From the NCBI RefSeq assembly GCF_001578105.1, contig NZ_CP014276.1, positions 124,001-188,000 on the forward strand: DNA of 64,000 nucleotides. The letters run 5' to 3'. The position numbers were made by a program, and so were the translations under genes. This document shows positions 1 through 7,240 of this stretch, one piece after another (position 1 is the first letter of the stretch; every line of letters begins with the position of its first letter). This DNA comes from Martelella sp. AD-3 (GTDB taxonomy: Bacteria > Pseudomonadota > Alphaproteobacteria > Rhizobiales > Rhizobiaceae). The notes below the pieces were generated by a model. That model saw only the letters and a program-made list of their open reading frames with translations, was not told where the DNA came from and made no database searches.

Positions 1-438
1 CCGCTCGCCACGGCCGGGATCACCATCAAGCGGCAATTGGAGAGCGTGGTCACCCATGCCGACCGCTCGCGATTGCGGCAGGCCTTTGTCGCGCTCCTCG
101 AAAACTGCTGCCGCTATGCGCCGCAAACCACCGTGCTCGTGGAGACCGGCCGCGCCGGAGAGCACGTCTTCTTCCGCTGCACCGATACCGGCCCCGGGCT
201 TTCCGAAGAAAACCGCGCGCGCGCCTTCGAGCGGTTCTGGCGCGCGGACAGTTCGCGCGGGCGGGCCAGAGGCGGTTCGGGTCTCGGCCTGCCCATCGTC
301 AGGGCGATCGCAAAGGCGCATGGCGGCGATGCGCTGATCCTTCCTTCCCAAAACGCCGGCCTTGCCGTCGAAATCCGGTTGCCGCGCCGGGACCCGTCAA
401 GGCGCATCGCTCCCGGGGCGTACGCTGCCGGCCTCTGA
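1..438 (+). CDS. Sensor histidine kinase, C-terminal ATP-binding part (5' end outside window)
   Basis: The frame is open from base 1 to the stop at 436-438, so only the C-terminal ~145 residues are present. They form a HATPase_c domain. An N-box-like segment (LLENCCRYAP), a G1 box (DTGPGLSE), an F box (AFERFWR) and a G2 box (GGSGLGLPIV) occur in the usual order. The family autophosphorylates a histidine in an upstream dimerisation domain and passes the phosphate to a response regulator. The sensor, HAMP and H-box parts lie to the left of the window, as must the partner regulator, since none is seen here. Its 3' end converges on the MFS gene with only 9 bases between the stops. Family is certain; the signal sensed is unknown. 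Confidence 0.9.
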   Translation, partial: PLATAGITIKRQLESVVTHADRSRLRQAFVALLENCCRYAPQTTVLVETGRAGEHVFFRCTDTGPGLSEENRARAFERFWRADSSRGRARGGSGLGLPIVRAIAKAHGGDALILPSQNAGLAVEIRLPRRDPSRRIAPGAYAAGL

Positions 439-447
439 CCGGCGCAT

Positions 448-1968
448 TCAGTGGCCAGCGCCTCCGATCGGGCGATAGCGGGCCAGCAGCACGTAGACGG
501 AGATGGCAAGGGCCGCGATCACGGCGGACGCGACGGACAGCAATGCAACGTGGGCTGCGCTGAATGCGGCCTTGCCGGCGGCAATCAGGGCGGCGCCCTG
601 TTCGCCGGGCAGCTGCGCCGCCACAAGATAGGTGTCGCCAATGGAACGGCGCGCCTGTTCGGCAAGGGGCAATGCCAGGTCCGGCGGCATTTCGATGGCC
701 CGACCGAAGACGCTCGCCATGAACACGCCGAAAAGAGTGATCCCGAGGCCGGAGCCGAGTTCATAACCCGTGCCCTCGAGCGAGCCTGCCGCGCCTCCTT
801 TTTCGGGCTCCACAGACCCCATGATGGCGATTGATGACGCCGTCAGCCCGGTGCTGAGGGTGAGGCCGGCCACAGCCAGCGCGGCCGGGACGTCAAAGCC
901 CGGAGCGCGGAAATCGGCGCAGCCGAGATAGGCCAGCGAACCGGCGGCGAGCAGCAGCGACAGCGTCGCCACCCGGCGCAGCCCGAACGTGTTCGACAAC
1001 CAGCCGGCTATGGGCCCGCCGATCGCGGCCGCGACCATGATCGGGATCATGAAGATGCCCGCCTCAAGCGGCGTCTTGCCGATCACGTATTGCAATTCCT
1101 GGGCGAGCGTCAGCTCGACGCCGGAAAGCGCGGCAGTGGCCACAAGCGCCATGATGATGCCGGCCACGATCGCGGGACGGGAAAACAGGGTGAGGTCCAG
1201 CATCGGATTGTCCGAGCGAAGCTGTGTGCGCGTGAAAAGCGCCAGCATGGCGATGCCGAAGGCCAGGATCGGGAGAATGATCGCGAGCGGCTTGCTGCCG
1301 CCGAAGCCCGCCTTGATGGCGTAGACAAGCGAAATCATGCCGGCGATCAGCAGCAGCGCCTGGCCGAAGGCCCATTTTCCGGGCGTTGTCGCTTCCTTTC
1401 TCGGCAAAAGGAAATAGCATGCGGGCGCGACCACCAGCATGAGCGGAACGTTGATGAGGAACACCGAACCCCACCAGAAATGCTGCAAAAGTCCGCCGCC
1501 GGCCAACGGGCCGAGGGCTGCGCCCGCCGATCCGATCGTTCCCCATAATCCAAGCGCGACCGCACGCTCGTCAGCATCCTCGAAGGTGCGTCGAATGATC
1601 CCCAGCACGCAAGGCACGATCATCGAGCCGCCGAACGCAAGCAGGATGCGCGCCCCGATCAGCATCGCCGCGCTTGTGGAAAAGGCGGCCGCAACCGATG
1701 CGAAGGCGAAGATCGCAAGGCCCGACAATAGCACCTTCCTGTTTCCCACACGGTCCGCCAGCGTGCCCATGGGCACCAGCAGGCCGGCCATGAGGAGGGG
1801 ATAGATGTCAATGATCCAGAGCACTTCCGTGCCGGAGGCGCCAAGCGACTGGGTCAGTGTCGGGATCACGACGTGGAGCACGGTCATGTCGATGACGACG
1901 GGGAGGAAGGCGAGCGTCACGGCAACGAGGACGAGCCATCGCTTCGGATCACGAGGAGGGGCAGACAT
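448..1968 (-). CDS. MFS drug exporter, DHA2 (QacA/EmrB/SmvA-like) family
   Basis: This 506-residue inner-membrane protein has about 14 hydrophobic segments, as expected for 14-TM DHA2 drug:proton antiporters. The loop 2-3 motif A (GTLADRVGNRKV) follows the second helix pair, and a motif C-like glycine-rich segment (GSAGAALGPLAGG) falls in helix 5, a mark of exporters. Family members expel cationic dyes, quaternary ammonium compounds and antibiotics. The gene is transcribed away from a TetR gene 89 bases upstream, with a perfect palindrome between them, so local repression is the likely control. The substrate is not predictable. There is no EmrA-type membrane-fusion partner next to it. Confidence 0.93.
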   Translation of the reverse strand: MSAPPRDPKRWLVLVAVTLAFLPVVIDMTVLHVVIPTLTQSLGASGTEVLWIIDIYPLLMAGLLVPMGTLADRVGNRKVLLSGLAIFAFASVAAAFSTSAAMLIGARILLAFGGSMIVPCVLGIIRRTFEDADERAVALGLWGTIGSAGAALGPLAGGGLLQHFWWGSVFLINVPLMLVVAPACYFLLPRKEATTPGKWAFGQALLLIAGMISLVYAIKAGFGGSKPLAIILPILAFGIAMLALFTRTQLRSDNPMLDLTLFSRPAIVAGIIMALVATAALSGVELTLAQELQYVIGKTPLEAGIFMIPIMVAAAIGGPIAGWLSNTFGLRRVATLSLLLAAGSLAYLGCADFRAPGFDVPAALAVAGLTLSTGLTASSIAIMGSVEPEKGGAAGSLEGTGYELGSGLGITLFGVFMASVFGRAIEMPPDLALPLAEQARRSIGDTYLVAAQLPGEQGAALIAAGKAAFSAAHVALLSVASAVIAALAISVYVLLARYRPIGGAGH

Positions 1969-2009
1969 TGGGTCACCTGACTGATAAATTGCAGCGCCGT
2001 ATATAAATA

Positions 2010-2019
2010 CATACGTATG
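2010..2019. promoter_or_regulatory. Palindromic operator candidate between MFS exporter and TetR
   Basis: A perfect 10-bp palindrome, CATACGTATG, lies in an AT-rich stretch midway between the two divergent starts (1968 and 2058). TetR repressors normally bind such a palindrome in the shared promoter region. Assignment to this TetR is inference. Confidence 0.5.
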
Positions 2020-2057
2020 GATTTCAATCCTGAATTCCGTTTGTTGAAGGAGAGACG

Positions 2058-2597
2058 ATGGGAAGAAAACCGACGATCAGCCGGGACCGGCTTTTGACGA
2101 TCGCCGAGGACATCGTGAACATCGAGGGGCCACAGGCGCTGACGATCGATGCCCTGGCGAAAGCTGCGGGCATATCGAAAGGCGGCGTTCAATATTCATT
2201 TTCGTCGAAGGATGAACTGGTCAAAGGCCTCGTCGATCGTTGGACCACCCAATTCGATGCCCTTGTCGCCGACATCGAGAGCGTGGGGCCGATCGGCTTT
2301 GTGCTGAGCTACATCGCCGCCATGCGCACGTCGCAGGGGACCATTGACGCCAAGCTGGCGGGGCTCATGATCGCCTACATGCAAAACCCGCAAAACCGCA
2401 TGGAGACGGCGAACTGGTACCGCTCGATCCTGTCCCGAATGGGCGACAGCAAAGAGGCGCGTGCGGCGCGAACGGCCTTTCTGGCGGTGGAGGGGCTGTT
2501 CACATTGCGCATCTGGGGGGCGGAGGACAGCGTCGACCTGCAATCGCAACTCGATGATATCGAGGCGATGCTGCTGAGAGATGGCGCCCGCAACTGA
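2058..2597 (+). CDS. TetR/AcrR-family repressor of the adjacent MFS exporter
   Basis: This is a 179-residue protein with an N-terminal TetR DNA-binding domain. The helix-turn-helix spans about residues 27-55, with the recognition-helix region ISKGGVQYSFSSKDELVKG. The C-terminal ~120 residues form the variable ligand-binding and dimerisation domain. The start is preceded by an AAGGAGAG-type ribosome site 6-7 bases upstream. Its divergence from a DHA2 exporter is the classic arrangement in which the repressor binds the shared promoter and an exported compound releases it. The gene runs convergent to the hydrolase at 2658. Confidence 0.92.
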   Translation: MGRKPTISRDRLLTIAEDIVNIEGPQALTIDALAKAAGISKGGVQYSFSSKDELVKGLVDRWTTQFDALVADIESVGPIGFVLSYIAAMRTSQGTIDAKLAGLMIAYMQNPQNRMETANWYRSILSRMGDSKEARAARTAFLAVEGLFTLRIWGAEDSVDLQSQLDDIEAMLLRDGARN

Positions 2598-2655
2598 CCG
2601 GGCACATGCCGGTCGCGGCGCAATGGTCGGCAACCTTTCATCCCCTCGGAAGGTT
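2596..2655. terminator. Possible bidirectional terminator between convergent genes
   Basis: Two short stems occupy the 60 bases between the convergent stops: GACCGG (2596-2601) with CCGGTC (2609-2614), and AACCTT (2632-2637) with AAGGTT (2650-2655). Neither has a proper T-run, so this is a weak call. Confidence 0.3.
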
Positions 2656-2657
2656 TC

Positions 2658-3701
2658 TCATGATTGTTGCCGCACCGACGCTCCGACTTTGCCTCTGGCC
2701 AGGATCCATTCGGTTACCGTGTCGAGCGCACCGGGCGCAAAGGCGTGACGGCCCTCGAGGACAAAGCGCATGATTGCAAACCAGGTCCAGTCATCGGCCA
2801 GTTGCCAGTTGTAGGCGGATGATTTCAAAAGGCCATGCGTGGCCCCAGGCCAGATGATGATCTCGCTCTGGCTATTCCGCCCGGAAACGAGTTCACGAAA
2901 GATTGCCGCATTGCGCTCAGGCTCGACATTCAGGTCGTTTGCGCCCCAGATGGCAAGCAAGGGCAGATCGAGCCGGGCAAGCGCAGAGCGCGCATCGGCG
3001 TATCGGTTGATCCTGATGAACTGCCAGCGATCTGCCGACATTCCGGCGGGCGCACTGGCCGCCTCCGGCCCGAAGATGCGCGCGTCTTCCTTCTTCTGAT
3101 CGGCAATCGCCAGATCGACCGCCGGCGGATCAAGCCCCTCGCGCGCAAGCCGCGTGCGCGTGTAATAGTCCCCCTGATCCTGCCAGGACACGGCCGCTCC
3201 GACCAGAACGACAAAATCCGCATCGTTGGATGAAAGCTGCGGCAGCACCCAGCCAGCCTGAGAAAAGCCGACAGCCCCGCGTGCAAGGCCATCGAAACGC
3301 CGGGCCAGCAGCTGAAGCGCAATGCGCGTTTCGTCCGCACGCTCTTCCATGGTCTGTTGCAGCCAGTTACCCGCAGACGAACCGACGCCAGGCTTGTCCC
3401 AGGACGCCACCGCGATGCCTCGATCGAGCATGGCGTTGATCAGCGGAGCGTATCCGCCTTCTGACGTGCGATCCTGGGCGCCGTCGCCATGGACGAGGAC
3501 AACGGCTGCCCTTGGCGTCTCGTCGGGAAGCCAGAGCGTCCCCGACACGGACGCGCCCGCGGAAACGAAGTCGAAGCGCTCGCTGTTGCGCCGGTCGAGG
3601 TCATGATCGGCCAGCCGCCAAAGAAGAAAGCCCGCGGCGGCGGTCAAAACGAGAGCGAACGTCAGAACCGCGCGTAATCTCAATTGACCCGATCTCCGCA
3701 T
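2658..3701 (-). CDS. Alpha/beta-hydrolase with N-terminal membrane anchor or signal
   Basis: This is a 347-residue protein. The N-terminus (RLRAVLTFALVLTAAAGFLLW) is a signal peptide or signal anchor. The fold follows, with the oxyanion-strand motif VVLVHGDGAQD, a nucleophile elbow GFSQAG (serine in G-x-S-x-x), an acidic-residue loop (IWGANDLNVEP) and a C-terminal histidine (PGATHGLL). These suit a dienelactone-hydrolase or BAAT-like serine hydrolase acting in the envelope or periplasm; the substrate is unknown. I start the gene at the ATG at 3701. The frame stays open far upstream, but that part encodes a crippled TetR repressor, not part of the hydrolase. The hydrolase itself looks intact. 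Confidence 0.8.
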   Translation of the reverse strand: MRRSGQLRLRAVLTFALVLTAAAGFLLWRLADHDLDRRNSERFDFVSAGASVSGTLWLPDETPRAAVVLVHGDGAQDRTSEGGYAPLINAMLDRGIAVASWDKPGVGSSAGNWLQQTMEERADETRIALQLLARRFDGLARGAVGFSQAGWVLPQLSSNDADFVVLVGAAVSWQDQGDYYTRTRLAREGLDPPAVDLAIADQKKEDARIFGPEAASAPAGMSADRWQFIRINRYADARSALARLDLPLLAIWGANDLNVEPERNAAIFRELVSGRNSQSEIIIWPGATHGLLKSSAYNWQLADDWTWFAIMRFVLEGRHAFAPGALDTVTEWILARGKVGASVRQQS

Positions 3702-3716
3702 CTCATGACTTGACGG

Positions 3717-4325
3717 TATACTTATGGACGCGGTGCATTGAACACAAATCCGGACCGGCGGGCAATTCCGGAGATCGCCTTCGTTCCAGGATTTGGAATT
3801 CCAGTCATGTGATGATCCTCCTCGGGAATGCGAGGCACCGATCTTCGGCGCCGTTTCGAACAGGAGCAGCAGATAGCGTCTCGGGTGATCGACGGTCTCG
3901 CGCGCGATTGCGCGGTCGCCCGTCGCCTTGGCCAGTATGAACGCGCCCTGCAGCACGGCCTGGGTGTGGGCGGCCAGGCTGGCGCGCGTCCAGTCTGCCG
4001 CAATCCCGCGCGCTTTCATCGCCGCCTCGATGTCGGGCTCCAGCGTGGCCGCATGCCCGAAAATGCTTGCCGCGCAGGCATCGCGGATCGCCGGATTTGA
4101 CCCATAGACCTCCTGCGTCATGGTGCCGACGAGACAGGTGAACGCGGCGAGGTCGCCCTCGATGATCGCCTTGCGGAACTCGATGTAGCCGATCAGCCGC
4201 TCGAACGGATCATCATGGTCGTGATAGGGGGCGCTGGCGAAGAATGCGCCGGCGGTGGCCGTGCAGCCCTTGGCGCGGACCAGCGACAACGCCGCATCGA
4301 GCAGCGATGATGCCGCAGGGCGCGC
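3717..4325 (-). pseudogene. TetR-family regulator with the helix-turn-helix deleted, running into the next gene
   Basis: Translated residues match a TetR protein whose C-terminal domain (LIGYIEFRKAIIEGDL, FTCLVGTMTQEVY, CAASIFGHAATLE) is complete. At the N-terminus, helix 1 (SLLDAALSLVRAKGCTAT) jumps straight to GAFFASAPYHDHDD. In relatives about 35 residues carrying the DNA-recognition helices lie between those two segments, so an in-frame internal deletion has removed the DNA-binding element. The usual start is also lost: the only in-frame initiator is a TTG at 4289. There is no stop, so the frame runs through to the hydrolase ATG. In another frame a well-placed AGGAGG and ATG at about 3808 begin a 28-codon peptide ending at 3722, perhaps the remnant of the former target gene. 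The element now ends near a CTAG repeat. Confidence 0.6.
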
Positions 4326-4357
4326 GCGATCGCATGCTGGAAGCGGCGATACCGCTA
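4307..4357 (+). pseudogene. Possible N-terminal stub of a second TetR gene, cut by the repeat
   Basis: On the plus strand, ATG-ATG at 4307 opens a frame reading MMPQGARDRMLEAAIPL. This is the typical start of a TetR helix 1, and it stops being TetR-like exactly at the CTAG that begins the repeat. It overlaps the antisense TetR remnant, so chance resemblance is possible. Confidence 0.25.
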
Positions 4358-4461
4358 GCGCATCGGCCCGAAAATCGGAATCGATTTTCGGAAAGCACGA
4401 TGCGTAGATTCAATAGTTTAGAGCGTCCTTTGTGCGTCCGAATGGACGCACGGCGCTCTAG
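4355..4461 (-). repeat. 107-bp CTAG-bounded double-hairpin repeat, copy A
   Basis: Read on the minus strand, the element begins and ends with CTAG. It contains two hairpins. The first has stem GTGCGTCC/GGACGCAC, loop ATTC, inside an outer AGAGCG/CGCTCT pair. The second has stem CCGAAAATCG/CGATTTTCGG, loop ATTC, inside an outer GCATCG/CGATGC pair. About 15 bases of linker separate them. Copies occur at 12470-12543 (partial) and 25929-26035 (full length). An IS481 element starts at the outer CTAG of this copy. Confidence 0.85.
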
Positions 4462-5414
4462 ATGTGGAGCCTCAAGAGGTTGTCTCGGTTCATGCCGAGT
4501 CGACTGATCGGTGTTTTTGACTTTATGCCGCCATGCGGACGGTGCCAATTGTACATGTGGTTCCAGTTCGGCAGATGCCGTTTTCGGTGCTCTGAGGATG
4601 GATAGGCGCGCGCATAGGCCCATTCGCGCAATGCTGTCTGGATGAAGCGCTCGGCCTTGCCGTTTGTCTTTGGCGTGTAAGGTTTGGTACGAATATGTTT
4701 CAGATGGAGCGCCTTGCAGGCTTTCGCGAAATCCCCGGCAATGTAGCACGAGCCATTGTCGGTCATGACCCGCTTCACCGTGATGCCGAGGCTTTGATAA
4801 TAGGCGACTGCCGCCTTGAGAAATGCGACGGCGCTTTCAGCCTTCTCGTTGGGCAAGATGTCAGTGAATGCGATCCGGGATGCATCGTCGATACACACAT
4901 GCACATATTCCCAGCCGATGCCGCGTGAATTGCTCTGGCCGGTCCTGTCACCTGTGATGCGGTGGCCGACGCGATTAAAGCGGCCAAGGCGCTTGATGTC
5001 GAGATGGATCAGGCCGCCCGGCTCGTCATATTCGTAACGCACGACCGGTTCGGCTGGAGCAATGTCCTTCATCCGGGACAAACCGACCCGCTTGAGAACG
5101 CGGCTGACGGTGGCCGGTGACACGCCTGTCTCCATGGCGATGTGCCTGCCGGTCAGGCGCTGACGACGAAGGGCGGCAATGCGCTCGCACAAGATGGCAT
5201 CGGTCTGCCGGGGACTGCTTCTGGGCCGCGACGACCGGTCAGCCATTGCAGCGCGTCCACCCTTTCTGAAGCGCTCGACCCAACGAGACACGATCTTGTG
5301 GGAAACGGCATAGACTAAAGCCGCCTGCGCTTTCGTGAGCGCGCCAGACAGAACGGCAACAGCCATCTCCTCTCGACGCAGCGGGGTCAGTCGGGCATTC
5401 TTGTGAATGTTCAT
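4458..5414 (-). CDS. IS481-family transposase
   Basis: This 318-residue DDE transposase is at full family length. Residues 1-60 form a helix-turn-helix of the leucine-zipper/Hin type (LTKAQAALVYAVSHKIVSRW), and a second HTH (VSPATVSRVLKRVGL) follows. The rve integrase core carries the catalytic triad D139 (HLDI), D219 (MTDNG) and E255 (GKAERF), a DD(35)E spacing. I start at the ATG at 5414 (MNIHKNARLTPLRREE), the usual family N-terminus, rather than further upstream, which would enter the inverted repeat. The stop codon TAG is supplied by the flanking CTAG target, so the frame is closed only by where the element landed. Confidence 0.93.
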   Translation of the reverse strand: MNIHKNARLTPLRREEMAVAVLSGALTKAQAALVYAVSHKIVSRWVERFRKGGRAAMADRSSRPRSSPRQTDAILCERIAALRRQRLTGRHIAMETGVSPATVSRVLKRVGLSRMKDIAPAEPVVRYEYDEPGGLIHLDIKRLGRFNRVGHRITGDRTGQSNSRGIGWEYVHVCIDDASRIAFTDILPNEKAESAVAFLKAAVAYYQSLGITVKRVMTDNGSCYIAGDFAKACKALHLKHIRTKPYTPKTNGKAERFIQTALREWAYARAYPSSEHRKRHLPNWNHMYNWHRPHGGIKSKTPISRLGMNRDNLLRLHI

Positions 5415-5502
5415 TCGGAGCCTCCGGTGAGTGCTGAAGCGTGGTAACTCCAGTCTCCTCGGTACGCTCCGAATGGACAACCTCCTGAAAGCCCACATCT
5501 AG
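4458..5502 (-). mobile_element. IS481-family insertion sequence with terminal inverted repeats and CTAG target duplication
   Basis: The element carries one transposase gene and imperfect inverted ends. The left end reads ATGTGGAGCC...GAGGTTGTC and the right end, reverse-complemented, ATGTGGGCTT...GAGGTTGTC. CTAG flanks both ends (4458-4461 and 5499-5502), consistent with the known preference of some IS481 members for CTAG-containing targets. The left CTAG is also the terminal CTAG of the 107-bp repeat, so the element inserted into the repeat edge. The ends and the reading frame look intact, which suggests a recent insertion. Confidence 0.88.
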
Positions 5503-5587
5503 TGCGGCCGATCCGGAAGATGCGCCGCGCCGCGGGACACGATCCGCCCGCAAGGCGTTGCCCCAGAATGATTGGCTGGAAACCGCT

Positions 5588-7162
5588 CTATACCCGCTCG
5601 AACCGAGCCGGTCCGTTCATGACGAAGAGTTCGACCTCCAGCGTTTCCGCCTTGTCCTGGCCGCCGGAAAACGTGGCGGCGGAGCGGGAGCCCGCGGGGG
5701 CGTTCTCATTTTCGATATCGAACACCATCATTGCGCCGTCCCACGGCATCAGCGGAAACGCCTTCGGCTCGGGTCCGGCCAGCAAGACCAGGCCGTCGGC
5801 CGCGTCCTCGACCACCTCCACGGTTCCGAAATAGGGATGGCTGTAGCGACCGATCAGATAGCTGGCGGGCGCCGCCGCCGCGGCCGCCTGGGGAAACGGC
5901 ATTCCGGCGGTCTCGCCGAGCGGCGTGTAAAGTCCGGCAAACAGCGCCTCATAGCCTGAGAACCAGTCGCGGGTCACGCTGCCGGTCTGAACCATGTCGG
6001 TAAAGCTCGCGCCGATCGCCTCGACGGCGCCCACCGGAGCGGCGTTGGAGAGCACCACGATCCCGACATCGAGCGAGGGGATCAGCGCGAAATAGGTGGC
6101 AGCGCCCAGAATGAAGGCGCCGGAATGGCTGAGCACCACCCGGCCGCTCGGGTCGGTGCCAACGCCGAAGCCATAGCCGTAAAAACCCGCGCGTTCATCC
6201 GGGCTGCGCGGCCTGCTGGAAAAGCTCTGCGGGCTGATCGCCGGCTGCAGGGCTTCGGGGCGGATGAGGTCGCCGCCATCGGCGAGCACCATCTTCATCC
6301 ATTTTGTCATGTCGTTGGCCGTCGAGCTGACGCCGCCCGCCGGGGACTGGGCATCGGGCTCGCGCTGGTAGAGCGCTTGAAAGCCGTCCGGGGTCTTGGC
6401 ATGGGGCGTCGCCCGGTTTTCCCGCGCCATGAAATCGTCAAAGCGCGCGCTGGTCTCGGTCATGCCAAGCGGCTGAAACAGCGCTTCTTCCGTAAGCTCG
6501 CTCCACGTCATGCCGGAAGCCTCCGCAACAGCTTCAGCCGCCGCCGTCAGGCCGAAATTGGTATAGGCGTAACTGGTGCGGAAGGGCGAAAGCGGCTGGA
6601 GCCTCAACCGCTCGAGAATGGTCCGGCGGTCGAAGCCGAGGTCCTCGAGTTCATCGCCGGCATGGTCCGGCAGGCCGGAGCGGTGGCTGTAGAGATCGCC
6701 GATCGTCAGCCGTTCCGTCACCGCCGCATCGGAGAGCGAAAACCATGGCAGCAGATCCCGCATGCGGCTGTCCCAGGAGACCACGCCGCGGCTGACCTGA
6801 CGGGCGACGGCCGTCGCGCCGACGGACTTGGACAGCGAAGCGAGCTGGAACACGGTATCGGGCGTCACGGGCAGGTCGCCCTCGCCGCCGCGCGTGCCGA
6901 AGCCCTTTGCATAGACGGTCTCGCCGCCGTGAACCACGGCGACGGCAAGGCCGGGCACGCCGCTGTGAGCCTTGATGTCTTCGACGATGCCGTCAAGCGC
7001 CGCCACGGCCGCGTCGATCTGTCCGGGCGGAACCGGGACGCCTGGCGTGCGTGACGGCGGCAGCATATCGGCAAGTGCCGGAGCCGAGAGCAAGGCCAGC
7101 GAAGCGGAAGCCAGCGAAACCGTTGCCAGGAAATGGCGGCGCGAAGCCCTGAACTGTGACAT
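5588..7162 (-). CDS. Exported serine hydrolase of the beta-lactamase/DD-peptidase (class C) family
   Basis: This is a 524-residue protein. The first ~32 residues are a signal with RRHF and a hydrophobic core (LATVSLASASLALLSAPALA), possibly Tat-type. The penicillin-binding fold shows the S-x-x-K motif SLSK (S109-K112), the Y-x-N motif YTN (Y200-N202) and a late HSGAF that stands in for the KTG strand. A ~120-residue C-terminal extension follows. Such proteins include esterases, D-amino-acid peptidases and beta-lactamase homologues, and the KTG deviation favours an esterase or peptidase over true beta-lactamase activity. I start at 7162 because AGGGG lies five bases upstream. The next minus-strand gene upstream (TpsB) ends only 78 bases away, so the two may be co-transcribed. 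Confidence 0.82.
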   Translation of the reverse strand: MSQFRASRRHFLATVSLASASLALLSAPALADMLPPSRTPGVPVPPGQIDAAVAALDGIVEDIKAHSGVPGLAVAVVHGGETVYAKGFGTRGGEGDLPVTPDTVFQLASLSKSVGATAVARQVSRGVVSWDSRMRDLLPWFSLSDAAVTERLTIGDLYSHRSGLPDHAGDELEDLGFDRRTILERLRLQPLSPFRTSYAYTNFGLTAAAEAVAEASGMTWSELTEEALFQPLGMTETSARFDDFMARENRATPHAKTPDGFQALYQREPDAQSPAGGVSSTANDMTKWMKMVLADGGDLIRPEALQPAISPQSFSSRPRSPDERAGFYGYGFGVGTDPSGRVVLSHSGAFILGAATYFALIPSLDVGIVVLSNAAPVGAVEAIGASFTDMVQTGSVTRDWFSGYEALFAGLYTPLGETAGMPFPQAAAAAAPASYLIGRYSHPYFGTVEVVEDAADGLVLLAGPEPKAFPLMPWDGAMMVFDIENENAPAGSRSAATFSGGQDKAETLEVELFVMNGPARFERV

Positions 7163-7240
7163 GATAACCCCTATCCTTGTTGCAATCACCGGCGCGGCCG
7201 GAATATCTCGTTGTCGAATGCTGATGCGGTCAGTCCCGGC

